From: Anisodus tanguticus
Taxonomy: Eukaryota; Streptophyta; Magnoliopsida; Solanales; Solanaceae
NCBI GenBank assembly: GCA_034509755.1
Contig: CM067556.1
Coordinates: 7,897,501-7,961,500 of the forward strand
Direction: 5' to 3'
DNA length: 64,000 bases
The stretch's first letter is position 1. Every line of letters starts with the position of its first letter. The position numbers and the translations under genes are program-made. Shown here piece after piece: positions 11,894-23,885 of this stretch. The notes under the pieces are model-generated. The model was not told where the DNA came from and searched no databases. It worked only from the letters and a program-made list of their open reading frames with translations.

Positions 11894-14800
11894 GGGGGGA
11901 TTAGGACTCCACTCGTAGAACATGAAAATTTTGAAATATATTTTGGTGGTTACTACAATAAATGGTGGAAAGAAAGATCAATCAAAAGATAACAGAGGAA
12001 CCAGAAAAAGAGAAAAGTGGGGCAGTACTCACCTGCCGAAGGCTTAAGGTACCAGCACGGAAAGTCCTAGCGGCAAGAAGCTTCTTGTATATGTCTTCTG
12101 GGAGAGTCTCACCAGTTTCATGATGCTTAGCAATACCCATCAGAGTATCCCTGCAGCAGCCATCAATAAAATGAGTAATCAACAGCTGACTGATTCAAAG
12201 GAAAAGAAACAGGAATTTCTTCAACTATATCACTACCCCCGTGTTTTTTAAAGCGAAAAGCGCAAAAAACGACAAGGTCTGTGTGAATTGAAGCGAAAAA
12301 TGAAGCTTAGGAGTCTAGCATGTCATCTAAATTCATAACAACATTTCCATCCTTCCAATAGTATACGTTGTGCAAACAACTATATTTCAGACTGCACTGC
12401 TCCTTTTTGCCTTCAAAACACCTCTTATTTCTTTCTTTCCATATAGTCCAAGCAATGCTAAGAGGAATGGCACTCCAAATCTTCTTCAGGGATTCATCTG
12501 GACATGCAGCTTCCCAACACTCTAACACACTCCTGAATGTCATAGGATTGTCCAATGAATGCCAAAATTAGCTATGAACATGGCCCACCCCTGCCAAGTA
12601 AATTCACAATGCACAAATATGTGGTTCACAGATTCACAAGCTTTCTCACAAAAGTAGCATCTTCTGCACATTTTCCAACCCCTTCTCTTCAGATTTTCTA
12701 ACGTTAGATATGCTTCATGAGTCACTAGTCAACCAAAGCAGGCAACTTTTGTTGGGACTATGGTCTTCCAGATCATCCTCCAAGGCCACTTTTGTGCTTG
12801 CATCGACTGAATAGAATTTAGAATTTATAGAAAGAGCTGACAGTAAAAAAACCTTTTTTACTCGCTTCCCAAGTCAGGCTATCTTCTCTATTTGGAACTA
12901 ACACTGATTGCATCTTCTGGATAAATAAATCAACTTCTTGCATTTCTCTGTCAAAAGATTACTTCTGACCTGGAAGTTCCATCCTGAATTCGTAAATATA
13001 TCTGCTAAGAGGACTTCCGGATTATAGGTCAATCTATACAAATTGGGAAATTGATTTTTCAGCAAATCATAACCATCCCAAAGTCTAATCTTTCTCCCAT
13101 TGCCTATCCTTGAAACAACATACTAGTTAAATTCCTCCCAAAGATTGCAAATCTGTCTTCAAACAGCTAAGTTTTTACTGCTTTAGGAGCCCAAAAACCT
13201 TCTCTTCCATAAATCACCTCTACCACTTCTTTCCAGGGGGCTTTTCTCCCATCATTTAACCTCCATAGCCATTTACATAACAAGCTTTGATTGTGAGCTC
13301 TAAGATTTCTAATTCCCAAACCCCCTTCCTTCTTATGTTTTGTCACAATGTTCCATTTAACTAAGTGAATTTTCCTCCTTTCTGCATTGCCTTGCCATAA
13401 AAATTGCCTTCTGATTTTATCAATTTTCTTCTCAACACTGGCTGGAATAGGAATCAGGGACGTTAGATATGTTGGGATGCCATCGAGGACACCATTTACC
13501 AATGTTTTTGGAGAATTTGCGGTGGATTTGATTTTACATATCACCGTAGTCGCAAATTTTTTTAAGGCTGAAATTGAAAGACTACAAAAACTGACTAGAT
13601 ATCTTTACATGACTTAAAAAAACGTTGTTTTAAAGAGGGCAATTTGTTCAAGAACAGAAAGCAGGAAAAGTGAGCTTTAATATAGTTTTTAGGCCGAAAT
13701 TAATAGAATAAAACCAATTAAGCATTTTTAGATGCTACTAAAGATGTCTAATAAAACATCTTTTAAGAATATAAAAACGTTTTTATAACGAAGCAATTTG
13801 TTCCTTTTTCTTTAAGCTTGAAAGTGACCAAGGCACGCCTGACAGGCAGGAGCCCTATGAAAAATAGCAATTCCAAAGAACATTTTGTCCTCCGCTTTGG
13901 TTTTGGAAACCAAAGTGGAGAACTTACTTGGTTTTGCAACCAAAATTAGACGGTTCAAGTATCATTCATTACAAAGACATCATTGTACCTGTGATAGCAC
14001 CAATTTTCCATGAATTGTGATGGCAATTCCACAGCATCCCACTCGACACCCCTTATACCAGCAACCAAACCCTCATCCTGCTTAGTTAGCATATGCTGAA
14101 GGGCGTGTCCAAATTCATGGAAGACAGTCTCGACCTACAAAAGCAGAACGTAGTCAATGCCAAAAACACACCTGATGGTAACTTGACTTCAGTAAAAGGT
14201 AAACGTTTGGTACTATACTACCATAAATTTTCATGAACTATAGATACAACCCTGCAAATGATTTGAAGCCTCATGTATCTCGGAAACAATCTAATGAAGA
14301 AGTCGAGAGTACATAAAATTGTACTGTCAGTGGGGGAACTTGAACAAGAGGATCACTCATGTTCTGGTGCTATATGTTCAGACGTTCGAGAGAAGAAGCA
14401 CAGTAAAGAAGCACCGTAACCTGGGCTTTTAAAAGAAGAAAGAGAAAACCTGGCCATGGGATGTTTCCCAATGGATAATAAGGAAAGAGAGGAATCGAAG
14501 AGTGTTCGAAGAATTGAGAAATATTTTCTGCATGTGAAAAGTATCCTCATGTCTCTAGTTTATTTTTGGTGCACCCTTGAAACTCTTGTTTGTATAGATG
14601 ATATGGACTATTCAGGAATCATATTTTAGCTTAGGTCTGTTTATTCTTTTGGTTTACAGCTTATACAAAGGGATTTACCCAATATTGATAAAATCATTTA
14701 CATTATCTTAGAAAAATTCCCAACAACAACGTACCCAGTGTAATCCCACAAGTGGGGTCTAGGGAGGGTAGAGTGTACGCAGACCTTACCCCTACCTTGG

Positions 14801-17800
14801 GAGGTAGAGAGGTTGTTTCCGAAAGACCCTATCTTAGAAAAATTCCCAAAACTAAAATTAGTTAAAATATCTGCTAAAACATTTGGCTCATGTCCCTCAT
14901 ACCACCACCCCTACCCACCCAAAATTATTTGAACCAACTACTCTGATGCAAAGCCTAACAAGTAGGAGATTAGCCCAAGCTGATGTCACACCATGCAGCA
15001 CAATAGCTTATTGAGTTATTAGTCCAATCATTTCAGAACACCATGAATTGAAGGCACTTAGAGTCAAAACAAATGCTTACCTCACGGAATGTCATTAGGC
15101 TGGGCTTATCCCCAACTGGTGGCATTTGATTACAAACCATGTGTGCAACAGGCAATCTAGCAGAGGCACCATCTCGTGACAATACACGGCTTCGGCTAAC
15201 AACTTCATCCATCCATGCACCTCCACGTTTCTCAGATGGACGAGAGTATGGATCAAAATAGAAGTAGGAAATGGGACTTCCAGAGGAATCCTTCACGCGG
15301 TAAAACCGGACATCGTTGTTCCAAACCTAGAAATCATACACATCAATGAGCAACATTATTTGCCACTGCATACATGAGTGGGAACAAAGGTAAAAGGAAA
15401 GGCAAGTAAACTAGGTCTTACCGGAACTAATCCATCAGCAGGTTCAACATTGATACCAAACAGCATATTTACGAGGTTAAAAAGACCATCCATAACTCTA
15501 GGCAACGAAAAGTATGGGCGTAGTTCTTCCTGCAAATAAGCAGAGCATGTGAACTCAGAGCTGTACACAAGCATTAAAAGAAAGTTCTACAATGTCTAGC
15601 ATTTATTGAACGCACAAGGCAGTGGTCTATTAACAAAGAAGGGACTTATTATAAAGCTTTACTTACTTACTGCTAAAACGAGAAAAAGAGAAGGAACTTG
15701 TATTAATATTACTAAAGCAAGAGCGAAAATATTTGTAGCTAAAATCAACAATGATACACGTGTTTAAAGAAACAACATAATGAAGGTAAAATATATATTC
15801 TACTAGCAAGATATTCATGGTCTCAAACTATAGGAAGGGCACATTCCTTGTCATTTTTTCAACTCAGTTTGTTATAAAGTTTTGTTTAGGAAAGGATGAT
15901 CAGAAAAGCATAAAGCTTCTACAATACTTGTAAAACTATCAGAAGAAAAACGAACATCAGAAGAAAAGCATATCAAAAAATGTATAAGAAAAAATCACAT
16001 CTGCCCATCCACATCGTTTATCGTTCTGTTTATAAAATCTTGAGCCAGCTTTTGGTTTAAGTTGGGTCCAAGGTCCATTTCTTCTCGAACACAAATATTG
16101 GGGGGGGGGGGGGGGGGGGAGCCCACCTCGTTTAGCTCATACTTAGATTCACGAAGCCTCTCACTCCAGAAAGTAATATCCCAATGGTTCAGATCATCAG
16201 CTTCTGGAGAACCTTGACTTTTACAGAAATCTTTCAGGTCTTCCAAATCTACAAAGATCAAGGGAAAAGCTTGTGAACGCAAAAAACTGCCAGCTAAGAG
16301 AGGTCAACCAGTTATTTTGATTGCATCAAGGAAAGAAGAGAAAGATAAAATATCGCAAAGCACAAAAACATGGCGGTTAGTAGTAGCATCTTGTGTTCAA
16401 AATAAATAAACAAAAAGAAAAGACAACCTTTTTATATAGATCTATCATCTGTCAGCATTGGTCTATTTTACCTCATATCTAGTAAATACAAACTAAAAAA
16501 GAAAGCTCGGAATTGATGAAGCCAAAAATCTAAAACAAAAACATAAAAACTCATAACAAAGACCGTGTATGGTTTACATCTCAAATACCATTGACATGAT
16601 TTTATAAGCCCTACCTTTGACTGCAGGATCCCAAGAAGCACTGCGAAGCTTTTCTAAAAGCTCTTCAGCTTTTTCAACAGTGGCCATTTTCATCGACATG
16701 CTTACCTATATGCATAAACCATTTTAGTCTTCAGAAATGAAAAAAGAAATTTAAAAAGCATAGATGGTATTGTGAGTTCAAAAGTAAAAATGTATACCTC
16801 AGCATAGTTATTGTATCCAAGGAGCTTAGCCTTTTCCAATCTAAGCTTAAGAATTTGGTTAATTATCTCAGTGTTATCAAGGTCTCCACTAGAAGCACGG
16901 CTCAGATAAGCACGGTACACCTCCTCTCTTAGAGTTCTATTCTTTGCATGTTGCATGACAGACATATAACTTGGCGCATCCAATGTGATTATCCATGGCC
17001 CGTCTTCTGCAGTAGCCTTTTCGTGCCCCTGTTATCAGTTACGGGCAGCAAAGAGAACAGATGAGAGAAAAGGTAACCGATGTTAATTCAGATGTCGAAC
17101 ATCCACAAAGAGAGCTTCCACATTACCTTAGACACTGCTGTCTGTGCACCCAAACCAAGAGCTGTGGCAGGCAATCCCTCAATATCTTTCTTATCTGTTA
17201 TTAATTTTTCGAATTTCTTGGTGGAATCTAAAACATTTTCCTCAAATTTCTGAGATAACTTTGCTAAATCCTGCAAAATGAAGATAAGGTTAAATGCAAT
17301 ATAGTGACTGAAAATACAGTTGCAGCTGCACAATAATGGTCCGACTGTTTGCAGTAAAAGTTGGAATATTACTATGATGGTAAAAGCTAGTATAAGAATT
17401 GAACAGGAAAATTCTCATTTACTTTTAGTTCCAACACAACCATCTAGCTATTCGAATAAATAAACACTTTGCATACAACCCAACCACCCAAAACAAAGAA
17501 AAAATCCATCAAAATGTATTCAGAGAAAATGGAAAGACAGCCACAACATAAATCAGAGGGCAGTATAAGTAAAATAACCTCAAACATACATCTAAAAGCC
17601 ATGACCTGTTAGATAGATTGCTCTAATTCAATTCCATTAAATTTTCCACTTGTTAAGAGTGCATTTAAGAAGAGACATTTCAGGGGTATAGAACAATGAG
17701 AAGACTATGTTCAAGAAGACATGATAGCACACCTGTTCAATCCTGTTAAATTGCTCTCTTTTATCATCCTCAAGAGCGATACCACTTAGTACAGCCTCCT

Positions 17801-19845
17801 TTAATTGTGCTGCACGAGCAAGAAGCAGAGTGTTAGATGATCAATAAATTGCAGGCAATGAGCAAAACTAACGCTCATGGGAAGACCTCAAAAGAGGGTA
17901 AGAGGTTAGTTGATACTCTTAAACATTAAAAATATGATTTCCTTTTTAGAGTTTGAGAGTCTTCTTCTTTGATTTCTCTTTTTCTTTCTTTTTGAACCGG
18001 GGGGGGGGGGGGGGGGGGGGGGGGTGTAGATTGGGGAAACAACAGTTGGAATGTTTAATGGAATCCTGTGACCAACAAGCACTGCTACAGAAAATACTGA
18101 CCCATATAAATGAAAATTAACAGAAATTTCACCCATATGGCACTCTTCTTCATCATGGAAGTTGCAAAGAAATTACAGTACATATAAGATATTAATATAC
18201 AGTTCTCAACTTCACTGGATGAACAATAACGATTCAGCACAACTACCAAAAAAATTGGCAGAGAGGACCTTCTGATGCATTACAAAAAGAAAAACTAAAA
18301 AGTAGTCCTAGACAGACAGCTACAGGAAGTAAAAGACACCCGGCCTCCCGAATTTGAAGAGATAAAAGGAAAAAGAATTTCATGAACTTACATTCAACTA
18401 TTCGTTTACGGGCATCACTCAAAGAGTCCCAGTCAGGAGACTCTCGGATAGCTTTGAACGCATTATAGATTGGCTTGCTCTGACCCAATTTAAGAGAAAA
18501 AGCAACTTTTTCCGGCTGCACAAAAAGAAAATAGCATTAATGATGCAAACCAAATGAAAGTAGTAGTGTAAGTGAGGATAAGGAAAAAGAGCATGTGTAT
18601 CCCTCAGCTAGACACATTTCAAGAATCAAACTTTAAAGTGTATAAAAGGATGTATATTTGATTAAATCATGGAGTCAAAAGTGTCAAACAGATATATATC
18701 ATCATCTATCCAGCAAACAATTTTGATTGATATCCTTTTTATCAAGGGGTTAAAACTCTTCCTCTGCTTTTCCTTGATGGAGCCAGAGGGACAATACAAG
18801 AGCTATAATACAAATTAAAATTCGAATCTACAGAGAGAAAATACTAAAGCTACTCCCTCCATCTGTCCGTCCCAAAAAGTGTCACTTTAGCAAAAAGAAT
18901 TTGTACCAAACTTTAGGAATTCAATACAAAAATAGTACTAATTTTTCCAACTAAACCTTTATATTAAAGAACTACTGCTTCATAATAGTGCTCAATTCTC
19001 AAGAAACATCTAATACATAGGGCTAACATAGTAAACTATACCTTACATTTGTTGTTTTTCTGGGCGTGAAATGAGCTAAAGTCACACTTATTTTGGGACA
19101 GAGAGAGAGAGTATAAATTAACATCTAAATTATTTATGATTGCTGTGGTATGAAGTTGATGTTAACAGAAAGAAAAAAAAAACTGAAAAAACTCAATATT
19201 CAACGAACCTGAACTTGTTCAATAGCGGAACGAAGTTCAGGATTATCTTTGACGGACTTGAGATGATTCACCGCACCCCAAACAACTGTCAACCTATCAA
19301 TTATCTTCTCTAACGGCTCCACCAGCTTCGGCCACGTAGGCTCCACTGTCTTCTCCAAAGCCTCCAAATCCTCATCCTGCACTCAAATCCCCAAAAAAAA
19401 AAAAAAAACAAATTCAACGCGCCATACTACTAAACCCTACACGACGCGATTACACAAGTTTATGATAAGAGAAAACGAAACATACGACTTTCTTAAGCAA
19501 TGCACGAATTCCAGGACGGACGTGCTTGGCTTCGATTACATCAAATGGTGGGAAATCGAAATCCTTCAACAGAGGATTGTCATCGGAAGGCATCGACATT
19601 GTAGAAGGATGATCGGAAATTGATCCCGGCGCCGGAGAAAATGATCGGACGGTGATCGATTTGCGACGGTGATGATTAGGAGATGTTGATGATTTGTGTA
19701 AAGTGTGAAGACAGAGTGAGAAAGAGGAGGACCAAAGAGGACAAGCACGGCACTGAAGTAGGTTTTTGGTATATGAAGTGGAAATATAAGAAGTGGGTCT
19801 TAAGCATAAGTGAGCTGAACGAGATAGGGTTATACGAGTCGCCAT
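10043..19845 (-). CDS. OOP: M3-family oligopeptidase (organellar/cytosolic oligopeptidase A)
   Basis: Zinc metallopeptidase that degrades short peptides, including cleaved targeting peptides, in chloroplast, mitochondrion or cytosol; closest recalled relative is Arabidopsis At5g65620. Sixteen exons on the minus strand, in order: 19486-19845, 19209-19376, 18392-18515, 17733-17809, 17127-17270, 16798-17028, 16615-16705, 16127-16248, 15422-15529, 15081-15326, 13989-14134, 12033-12150, 10960-11151, 10418-10483, 10247-10318, 10043-10129. All introns are GT-AG and phases join to 783 aa plus stop, close to the known length of about 790. Zinc site HEFGH is at residues ~563-567, with Glu in VELPSQ (~593) as third ligand. 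The N-terminus (MATRITLSRSAHLCLRP...) is Ser/Arg-rich and looks like an organelle transit peptide. An in-frame ATG at 19902 would add 19 residues; 19845 is preferred by resemblance. No lesions seen. Confidence 0.92.
11250..11358 (-). mobile_element. SINE (TTG-tail family common in Solanaceae), copy 1
   Basis: Intronic SINE in the oligopeptidase gene. It carries the core CCTTACCCCTACCTTGGGAG found again at 14.78 kb. It is flanked by a perfect 18-bp target duplication, AATTTTTAAATAAAATAC, at 11232-11249 and 11359-11376. Read on the minus strand the tail ends in GATGTT-like sequence, a decayed TTG tail. The family name is not certain (TS- or SolS-like). Confidence 0.8.
11864..11899. repeat. T-run followed by G-run in an intron
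   Basis: A run of about 15 T is followed directly by about 20 G, inside the long intron region between exons 12 and 13 of the oligopeptidase. Its true length is likely uncertain in the assembly. Confidence 0.9.
12300..13600 (-). mobile_element. 5'-truncated LINE (non-LTR retrotransposon) fossil
   Basis: Lies in the 1.8-kb intron between exons 11 and 12 of the oligopeptidase, in the same orientation. Minus-strand reading frames match the C-terminal part of plant LINE ORF2: IPTYLTSLIPIPASVEKKID and RRQFLWQG with GGLGIRNLRAHNQSLLCKW at 13167-13544; a zf-RVT-like CRRCYFCEKACESVNHIFVH segment at 12540-12725; and ECWEAACP plus IAWTIWKERNKRCFEGK at 12307-12555. Frames are broken between blocks, and the endonuclease and most of RT are absent. 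No poly(A) tail or target duplication was recognised, so exact ends are approximate. Confidence 0.85.
14724..14829 (-). mobile_element. SINE (same family), copy 2
   Basis: Second intronic SINE in the oligopeptidase gene. Flanked by a perfect 20-bp target duplication beginning TATCTTAGAAAAATTCCCAA at 14704-14723 and 14830-14849. On the minus strand it starts GGGTCTTTCGG and ends in GTTGTTG, the TTG tail typical of Solanaceae SINEs. No intact A box is evident, so the copy may be 5'-truncated. Confidence 0.85.
16100..16120. repeat. G/C homopolymer next to a splice donor
   Basis: About 20 G on the + strand, which is a poly-C tract on the transcribed minus strand. It starts within about 8 nt of the exon 8 donor of the oligopeptidase (GAG followed by GTGGGCTCCC). 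The exon itself is intact and in phase. Confidence 0.85.
18000..18024. repeat. Poly-G run in an oligopeptidase intron
   Basis: About 24 consecutive G on the + strand between exons 3 and 4 of the minus-strand oligopeptidase. The proline-rich minus-strand reading frame here is an artefact of this run. Confidence 0.85.
18853..19111. mobile_element. Stowaway-type MITE
   Basis: Begins CTCCCTCCATCTGTCCGTCC next to TA and ends GACAGAGAGAGAGAG next to TA, with internal mirrored sequence (AAAAAGTGTCACTTTAG on the left; CTAAAGTCACACTTATTTTG on the right). The terminal repeats and TA duplication fit the Tc1/mariner Stowaway group. Lies in the intron between exons 2 and 3 of the oligopeptidase. Confidence 0.7.
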
Positions 19846-19902
19846 TAAAATGAGTGCTATTATACAAGTAGTGGAGCCTGACCCTATCCTGCTATACTTC
19901 AT

Positions 19903-22081
19903 CTTGGCTTCCCTTTTTTCCTTTTTTGAACAAGTTTTCAGTAACGTTAAAAGTCTCTTACACCCATGGATAGGTTGATAATGATGGATTAATATCTACA
20001 AAAACATATAAGGTTTGCTAACGTCACTTACTGTGAAGTCTTTATCTTTCTATTTACATTATCAAATAATTATATTTACTTTCTTAACCTTCCAAAAAAT
20101 TCCCTACTCTCAAAATGGGTGTTCATTATTCAATTATCATAAATGTGATTTGAAATAAACTTTTGTTCTTCTAGCAATATTAAAATTATTCAAAAATTCA
20201 ACACTCAACTTTTATTAAGTTATTATAGTATATTTCAGTTATAAGACTTTTTCCTTGAGTCCACATACATTTATGGTAATAGTATAAAGGGTCACGAAAG
20301 GAATTTAATGACTAAATTCAGCCGTCTATAAAAAAAAATAATTTAGAGAGGATAGGATGTACGCAAACCTTACATCTATCTTTATGGGGGTAGAGAGGCT
20401 GCTTAGAGCATCTATAATATAAAAAAAGTATACAGCATCATTTTAATTTTCTTGGTTTTTGTTGGTATTTTTTTAGGCCAAGGCAATAATCGTCTACTTG
20501 TTCTATGAATTTGGTCTCCATGGTGACGAGTTGTTTGCGGTGGGTATGGGCTGATTTATTACCAAAATTCACATGATTTATAAATGGCTATTTAACCTCT
20601 TGTCTCCTTAATTTCATGTTTCTTTTCATTTCTTTCGGCATTTTATATGTTTATTCTTTTCACCTAATTAATGGGAGAACAAAAAAGACAACTGGATAGT
20701 AGAGCTACTAAATAGTGTAGTTTGTTAAATAGGCCCAAAAAGCAAACATCCTCTAAAGCAGAACTATTCTTTTCCAACTTGACTATTTGAAGAGGTCAGC
20801 GAGTCCAAGTTTTGGTTATCATCCCTTTCGTGCAACAAAATAGTCATTAGTTTAATAATTATTCAAAGATTAAATTTATATATCTCTTAAGCAGCTTATA
20901 ACGCTAACCACCTTAATGATTTACACAGGCGGCTTGTGACTTTAATTATATTATCTTTTTAAATTTTAACCAGAAAAGGATTAGGAAAATATTAAAACAT
21001 GAGATCGTAGTAGCTTAGCTGATTAGTTGGAGGTAGTTTATTGCGTGTCTTCTTAATGGAAAACAATAAAGGCATGCCTAAGTTGGCCACATCACTCATC
21101 ATACCCACACTATGGTACGATGAATTGAAGAAGCTGAAATTCTGTTCTGCATGGGAATAATTTAAATGTCCACACCCAATATATATATATATACAAAAAA
21201 AAAAAAAACTCACAAGCTCAAATCCAATAACCTCCTTACCTCTTTGTCCAGTTGAGTTTCATTATTATTAAAATTTAAATTTAATAGGTTCAATCTTTAA
21301 GTTATTTTTATTAAATTCATGTCAAAAACTATATATAACCGATAGTAACGATGTAAGCAAGTTATTTCTTTATTAATTAAGCCCATTGAATAAGCGATAT
21401 ATTCGATCATGATTTCGACCCAGGTCATTCTTGAAATCCCAGCGCATTACCCGAGTCTCGCTATAGGCAGGATTTAGTGTTATTCAATAATAAACTGCAA
21501 ATTTAATATTTGTTAAAATCTTTATAAATATTTATACTCGGTGTCAAAATACTCAATTCATTTTAATCTAAATAAAATAGACTCCATCTTCCATGTTAAA
21601 TATGGAACAAAAAGTGAAATGAAATACTGCTGGCATCATGGAATCATCCAATTTTTTAGTTGATAAGATTTCGTAAGGAGAAAAATCATGGAATATTAGG
21701 TTTTAGTTGATTAGGAATAAGACCCTTTAAGTATCCTTTTAAAAGAATGACGCCAAGTCGCCAACACAAAGTTGTTGCGTACTATCACCAGCCCTACACG
21801 AGTCATGACAGCAAGTACGATAAGCACAACAATACCAATAATATATAAATTTTCGTGGGCTATGAAAATTAAAGAGGCCTACAGAAAAGTGGTACATAAA
21901 TGATAGACATTCGTGCCAGTACTTGTAGCTATTATATTCTAATCTACCCGTTACGCACTTCGATCTAAATTATAGGAGAGAGAGTCGGAGAGTGAACCAA
22001 TAACAAACTTCCCAAAATCTCAGTTCAAAAAAATACACTTATCTCTTTGCAAATATTACTCCTACATTTTGCAATATCCAT
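19903..22081. other. Intergenic region with oligopeptidase promoter; no gene seen
   Basis: Divergent intergenic DNA between the 5' end of the minus-strand oligopeptidase and the small + strand gene. It should contain both promoters, but I see no decisive promoter element. It includes one decayed SINE at about 20340-20405 and a TA microsatellite near 21180. Reading frames are short and unconvincing. Confidence 0.5.
20340..20405 (-). mobile_element. Decayed SINE relic, copy 3
   Basis: Reads AGAGAGGATAGGATGTACGC then AAACCTTACATCTATC and GGGGGTAGAGAGGCTGC, a mutated version of the core of the SINEs at 11.25 and 14.72 kb. No target duplication was found. Confidence 0.6.
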
Positions 22082-22288
22082 ATGGGAGCCGATCCAATTA
22101 CTGCACGTGGAGGAGGTAGCTGGAACCAGGCGAAATTATGGAGAAAGTTGTTGAAGAAGTTGATGAATGAGTGCAAGAATGTGTATGGGAAGCAGAAGAG
22201 GTTAAAGTTTCAGTATGATGCTGTTAGTTACTCGCAAAATTTTGATGAAGGTGGACATAAAGATGAGTATCCTCGGCGTCAAATATAA
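22082..22288 (+). CDS. Small conserved-type plant protein, 68 aa
   Basis: A single-exon frame of 68 residues starting MGADPITARGGGSWNQ. It has a basic central region (LWRKLLKKLMNE, GKQKRLKF) followed by FQYDAVSYSQNFDEGG. The YDxxSYxxNFDxG block resembles a family of short plant proteins of unknown role that I recall being stress- or elicitor-responsive; this is memory, not a search. No signal peptide or TM segment. A possible polyadenylation signal AATAAA lies about 170 bp downstream (near 22458). The function is not known, and the gene may be real or fortuitous. Confidence 0.6.
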   Translation: MGADPITARGGGSWNQAKLWRKLLKKLMNECKNVYGKQKRLKFQYDAVSYSQNFDEGGHKDEYPRRQI

Positions 22289-22783
22289 GAGTTCCGAGAC
22301 TTCAGAATAAGTGTACATAAGTAGATAGTTAAGTTTTATTATCATCCTAAATCAAGCATAGAGTTAATTGCATGTTTATGCTGACTTAATTTTGATTTAC
22401 ATATGTTATTGCTACTCTTTTTATCTGACTTGAGCCTGAAAGGCTTAAATTCAGTCAATAAACTTTGATTCCAATGTGTCTCTCTCTCTCTTTGTTTTTT
22501 TAATTATAAAATACATATTTGGAGTGAGATGGAGAAACTTTTTGTGAATTCATGAGTTTAGTGTAAAATGTTCAAGCAAGAGACGTGGATTGAGTCTAAC
22601 TTTTGAAAAAAAAGAGGACCTTTATAAATTGATATCAAATTCTTTCATATTTTAAGTGTATAAAAGATTTGACTAGAAAGTCATTTTGTTGAAGCGATAA
22701 TCTTCAATGGATCAACTATAGTCAGAGAAAAGTCAGAAAGGAGAGTTCTTTGAGGGATTAATTACTGTATCTAATTTTTCTTT
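22289..22783. other. 3' flank of the small gene; nothing else seen
   Basis: AT-rich sequence with a possible polyadenylation signal and a short CT microsatellite (TCTCTCTCTC near 22481). No other coding or repeat structure is recognised before the solo LTR. Confidence 0.5.
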
Positions 22784-22788
22784 GGTTT

Positions 22789-23885
22789 TGTTGGAAATTT
22801 GCCTTTGGCGGGAGTTGTGACCGACCAACTTTAATGGCTTAAACACTAGTGTTACGCATGTTGGAGAATCCGGTTCTTCACACATGCATGATCTACTAAG
22901 TACGTAGATAACCGTAGGGCCAAGATTTGTCAAATTTCGTTGAGAAATGAAAGAGATATTGGTCCATGAAGTGAGGTGTTTGAAGCATGTAAAAGTGTGG
23001 TTTTGGATCAATTCTCCCTTATCGGTGGAGGAAGAAAGAATTGTTGTGTTTATAAGACTCAAAATTGGTTTGGGGTTTGGGACCCCGAGGGGTATCCCAT
23101 GTGTTTAAAGGAGGGAGGACCTAGATGTGCTTCGGTTCGAGGAAAGCCCACACGCGCGCCGCCGCCCGCCCGTCCGGTTCGGTTCCGGGTTTGTGGGCTG
23201 TGCTTCTTCTGATATTATCTTTTTGGGCCAGAGAACTTTGTCAGATGTACAGTTTGGTCCCTGAAGTTTCAAGATGTACAGTTTGGTTTCTGAAGTTTCC
23301 AGAAAGTCAGATTTGGGCAGAGAGATCAGAAACGCCACAACACTCGATTCAGCCATTTATTTTGGCTGAATTACTCCTCCTATAATGGCCAATCCGTTGC
23401 TCTTTTACACCATTTATTTTGGTGGTATTACTACCTCCATAATGGTCATTACTTGGTCAGTAATGGCACTTATGGAGGCAGTTCTACAGCCCCTCCCTCA
23501 CCTATTTAAAGAACTCATTACACCATTGTTGAGCAACACACAACACAGGAAAACAGAAACGAATTTCAGTTCTTCCTACAACCTTCCAAGCATCATTTCA
23601 TTATTTAAAAAATTTCACGGTAGCACTTGAGTTTCCTTTGCTCAATTGTTCCATTGCTGTTTTATCTTGGGAGACAATTGTCCAAGACGTATAAAGGATA
23701 CATACGGGGCAATATTGTCTTAAAGACAGAGTGCCACACTCTACTCAGCATACACAAAACAATTTTCAGTTTTCTTGTTCAACATAATTGTAATTTCAGT
23801 TTTGTTGTTGAATTGTAATTTTTCAGTTCTTGTATTACTTTGCAGTTATTTGTAATTCCTGTTTCCGACACCTTTGTAACCAACA
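22789..23885 (+). mobile_element. Solo LTR-like copia remnant with 5-bp target duplication
   Basis: Starts TGTTGGAAATT and ends GTAACCAACA, the TG...CA form of LTRs, and is bracketed by a perfect GGTTT duplication at 22784-22788 and 23886-23890. It has no coding sequence. A TATA-like TTTATAAG lies near 23049 and a second, CTATTTAAAG, near 23500. The first ~430 bp match, inverted, the right end of the element at 44936-48533, and the last ~217 bp match that element's left end. A GC-rich patch lies near 23155-23180. Interpreted as a solo LTR of 1,097 bp; a small non-autonomous insertion is the alternative. Confidence 0.8.

Noticed and set aside
14353..14550. 65-codon minus-strand frame between oligopeptidase exons 10 and 11
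   Set aside because: It lies within an intron, is out of phase with both exons and resembles no M3 peptidase segment.
17906..18136. Proline-rich minus-strand frame
   Set aside because: The proline run is just the poly-C reading of a homopolymer inside an intron of the oligopeptidase.
22976..23630. Several 78-109-codon frames on both strands
   Set aside because: All lie inside the solo LTR, and the GC-rich patch keeps several frames open by composition.
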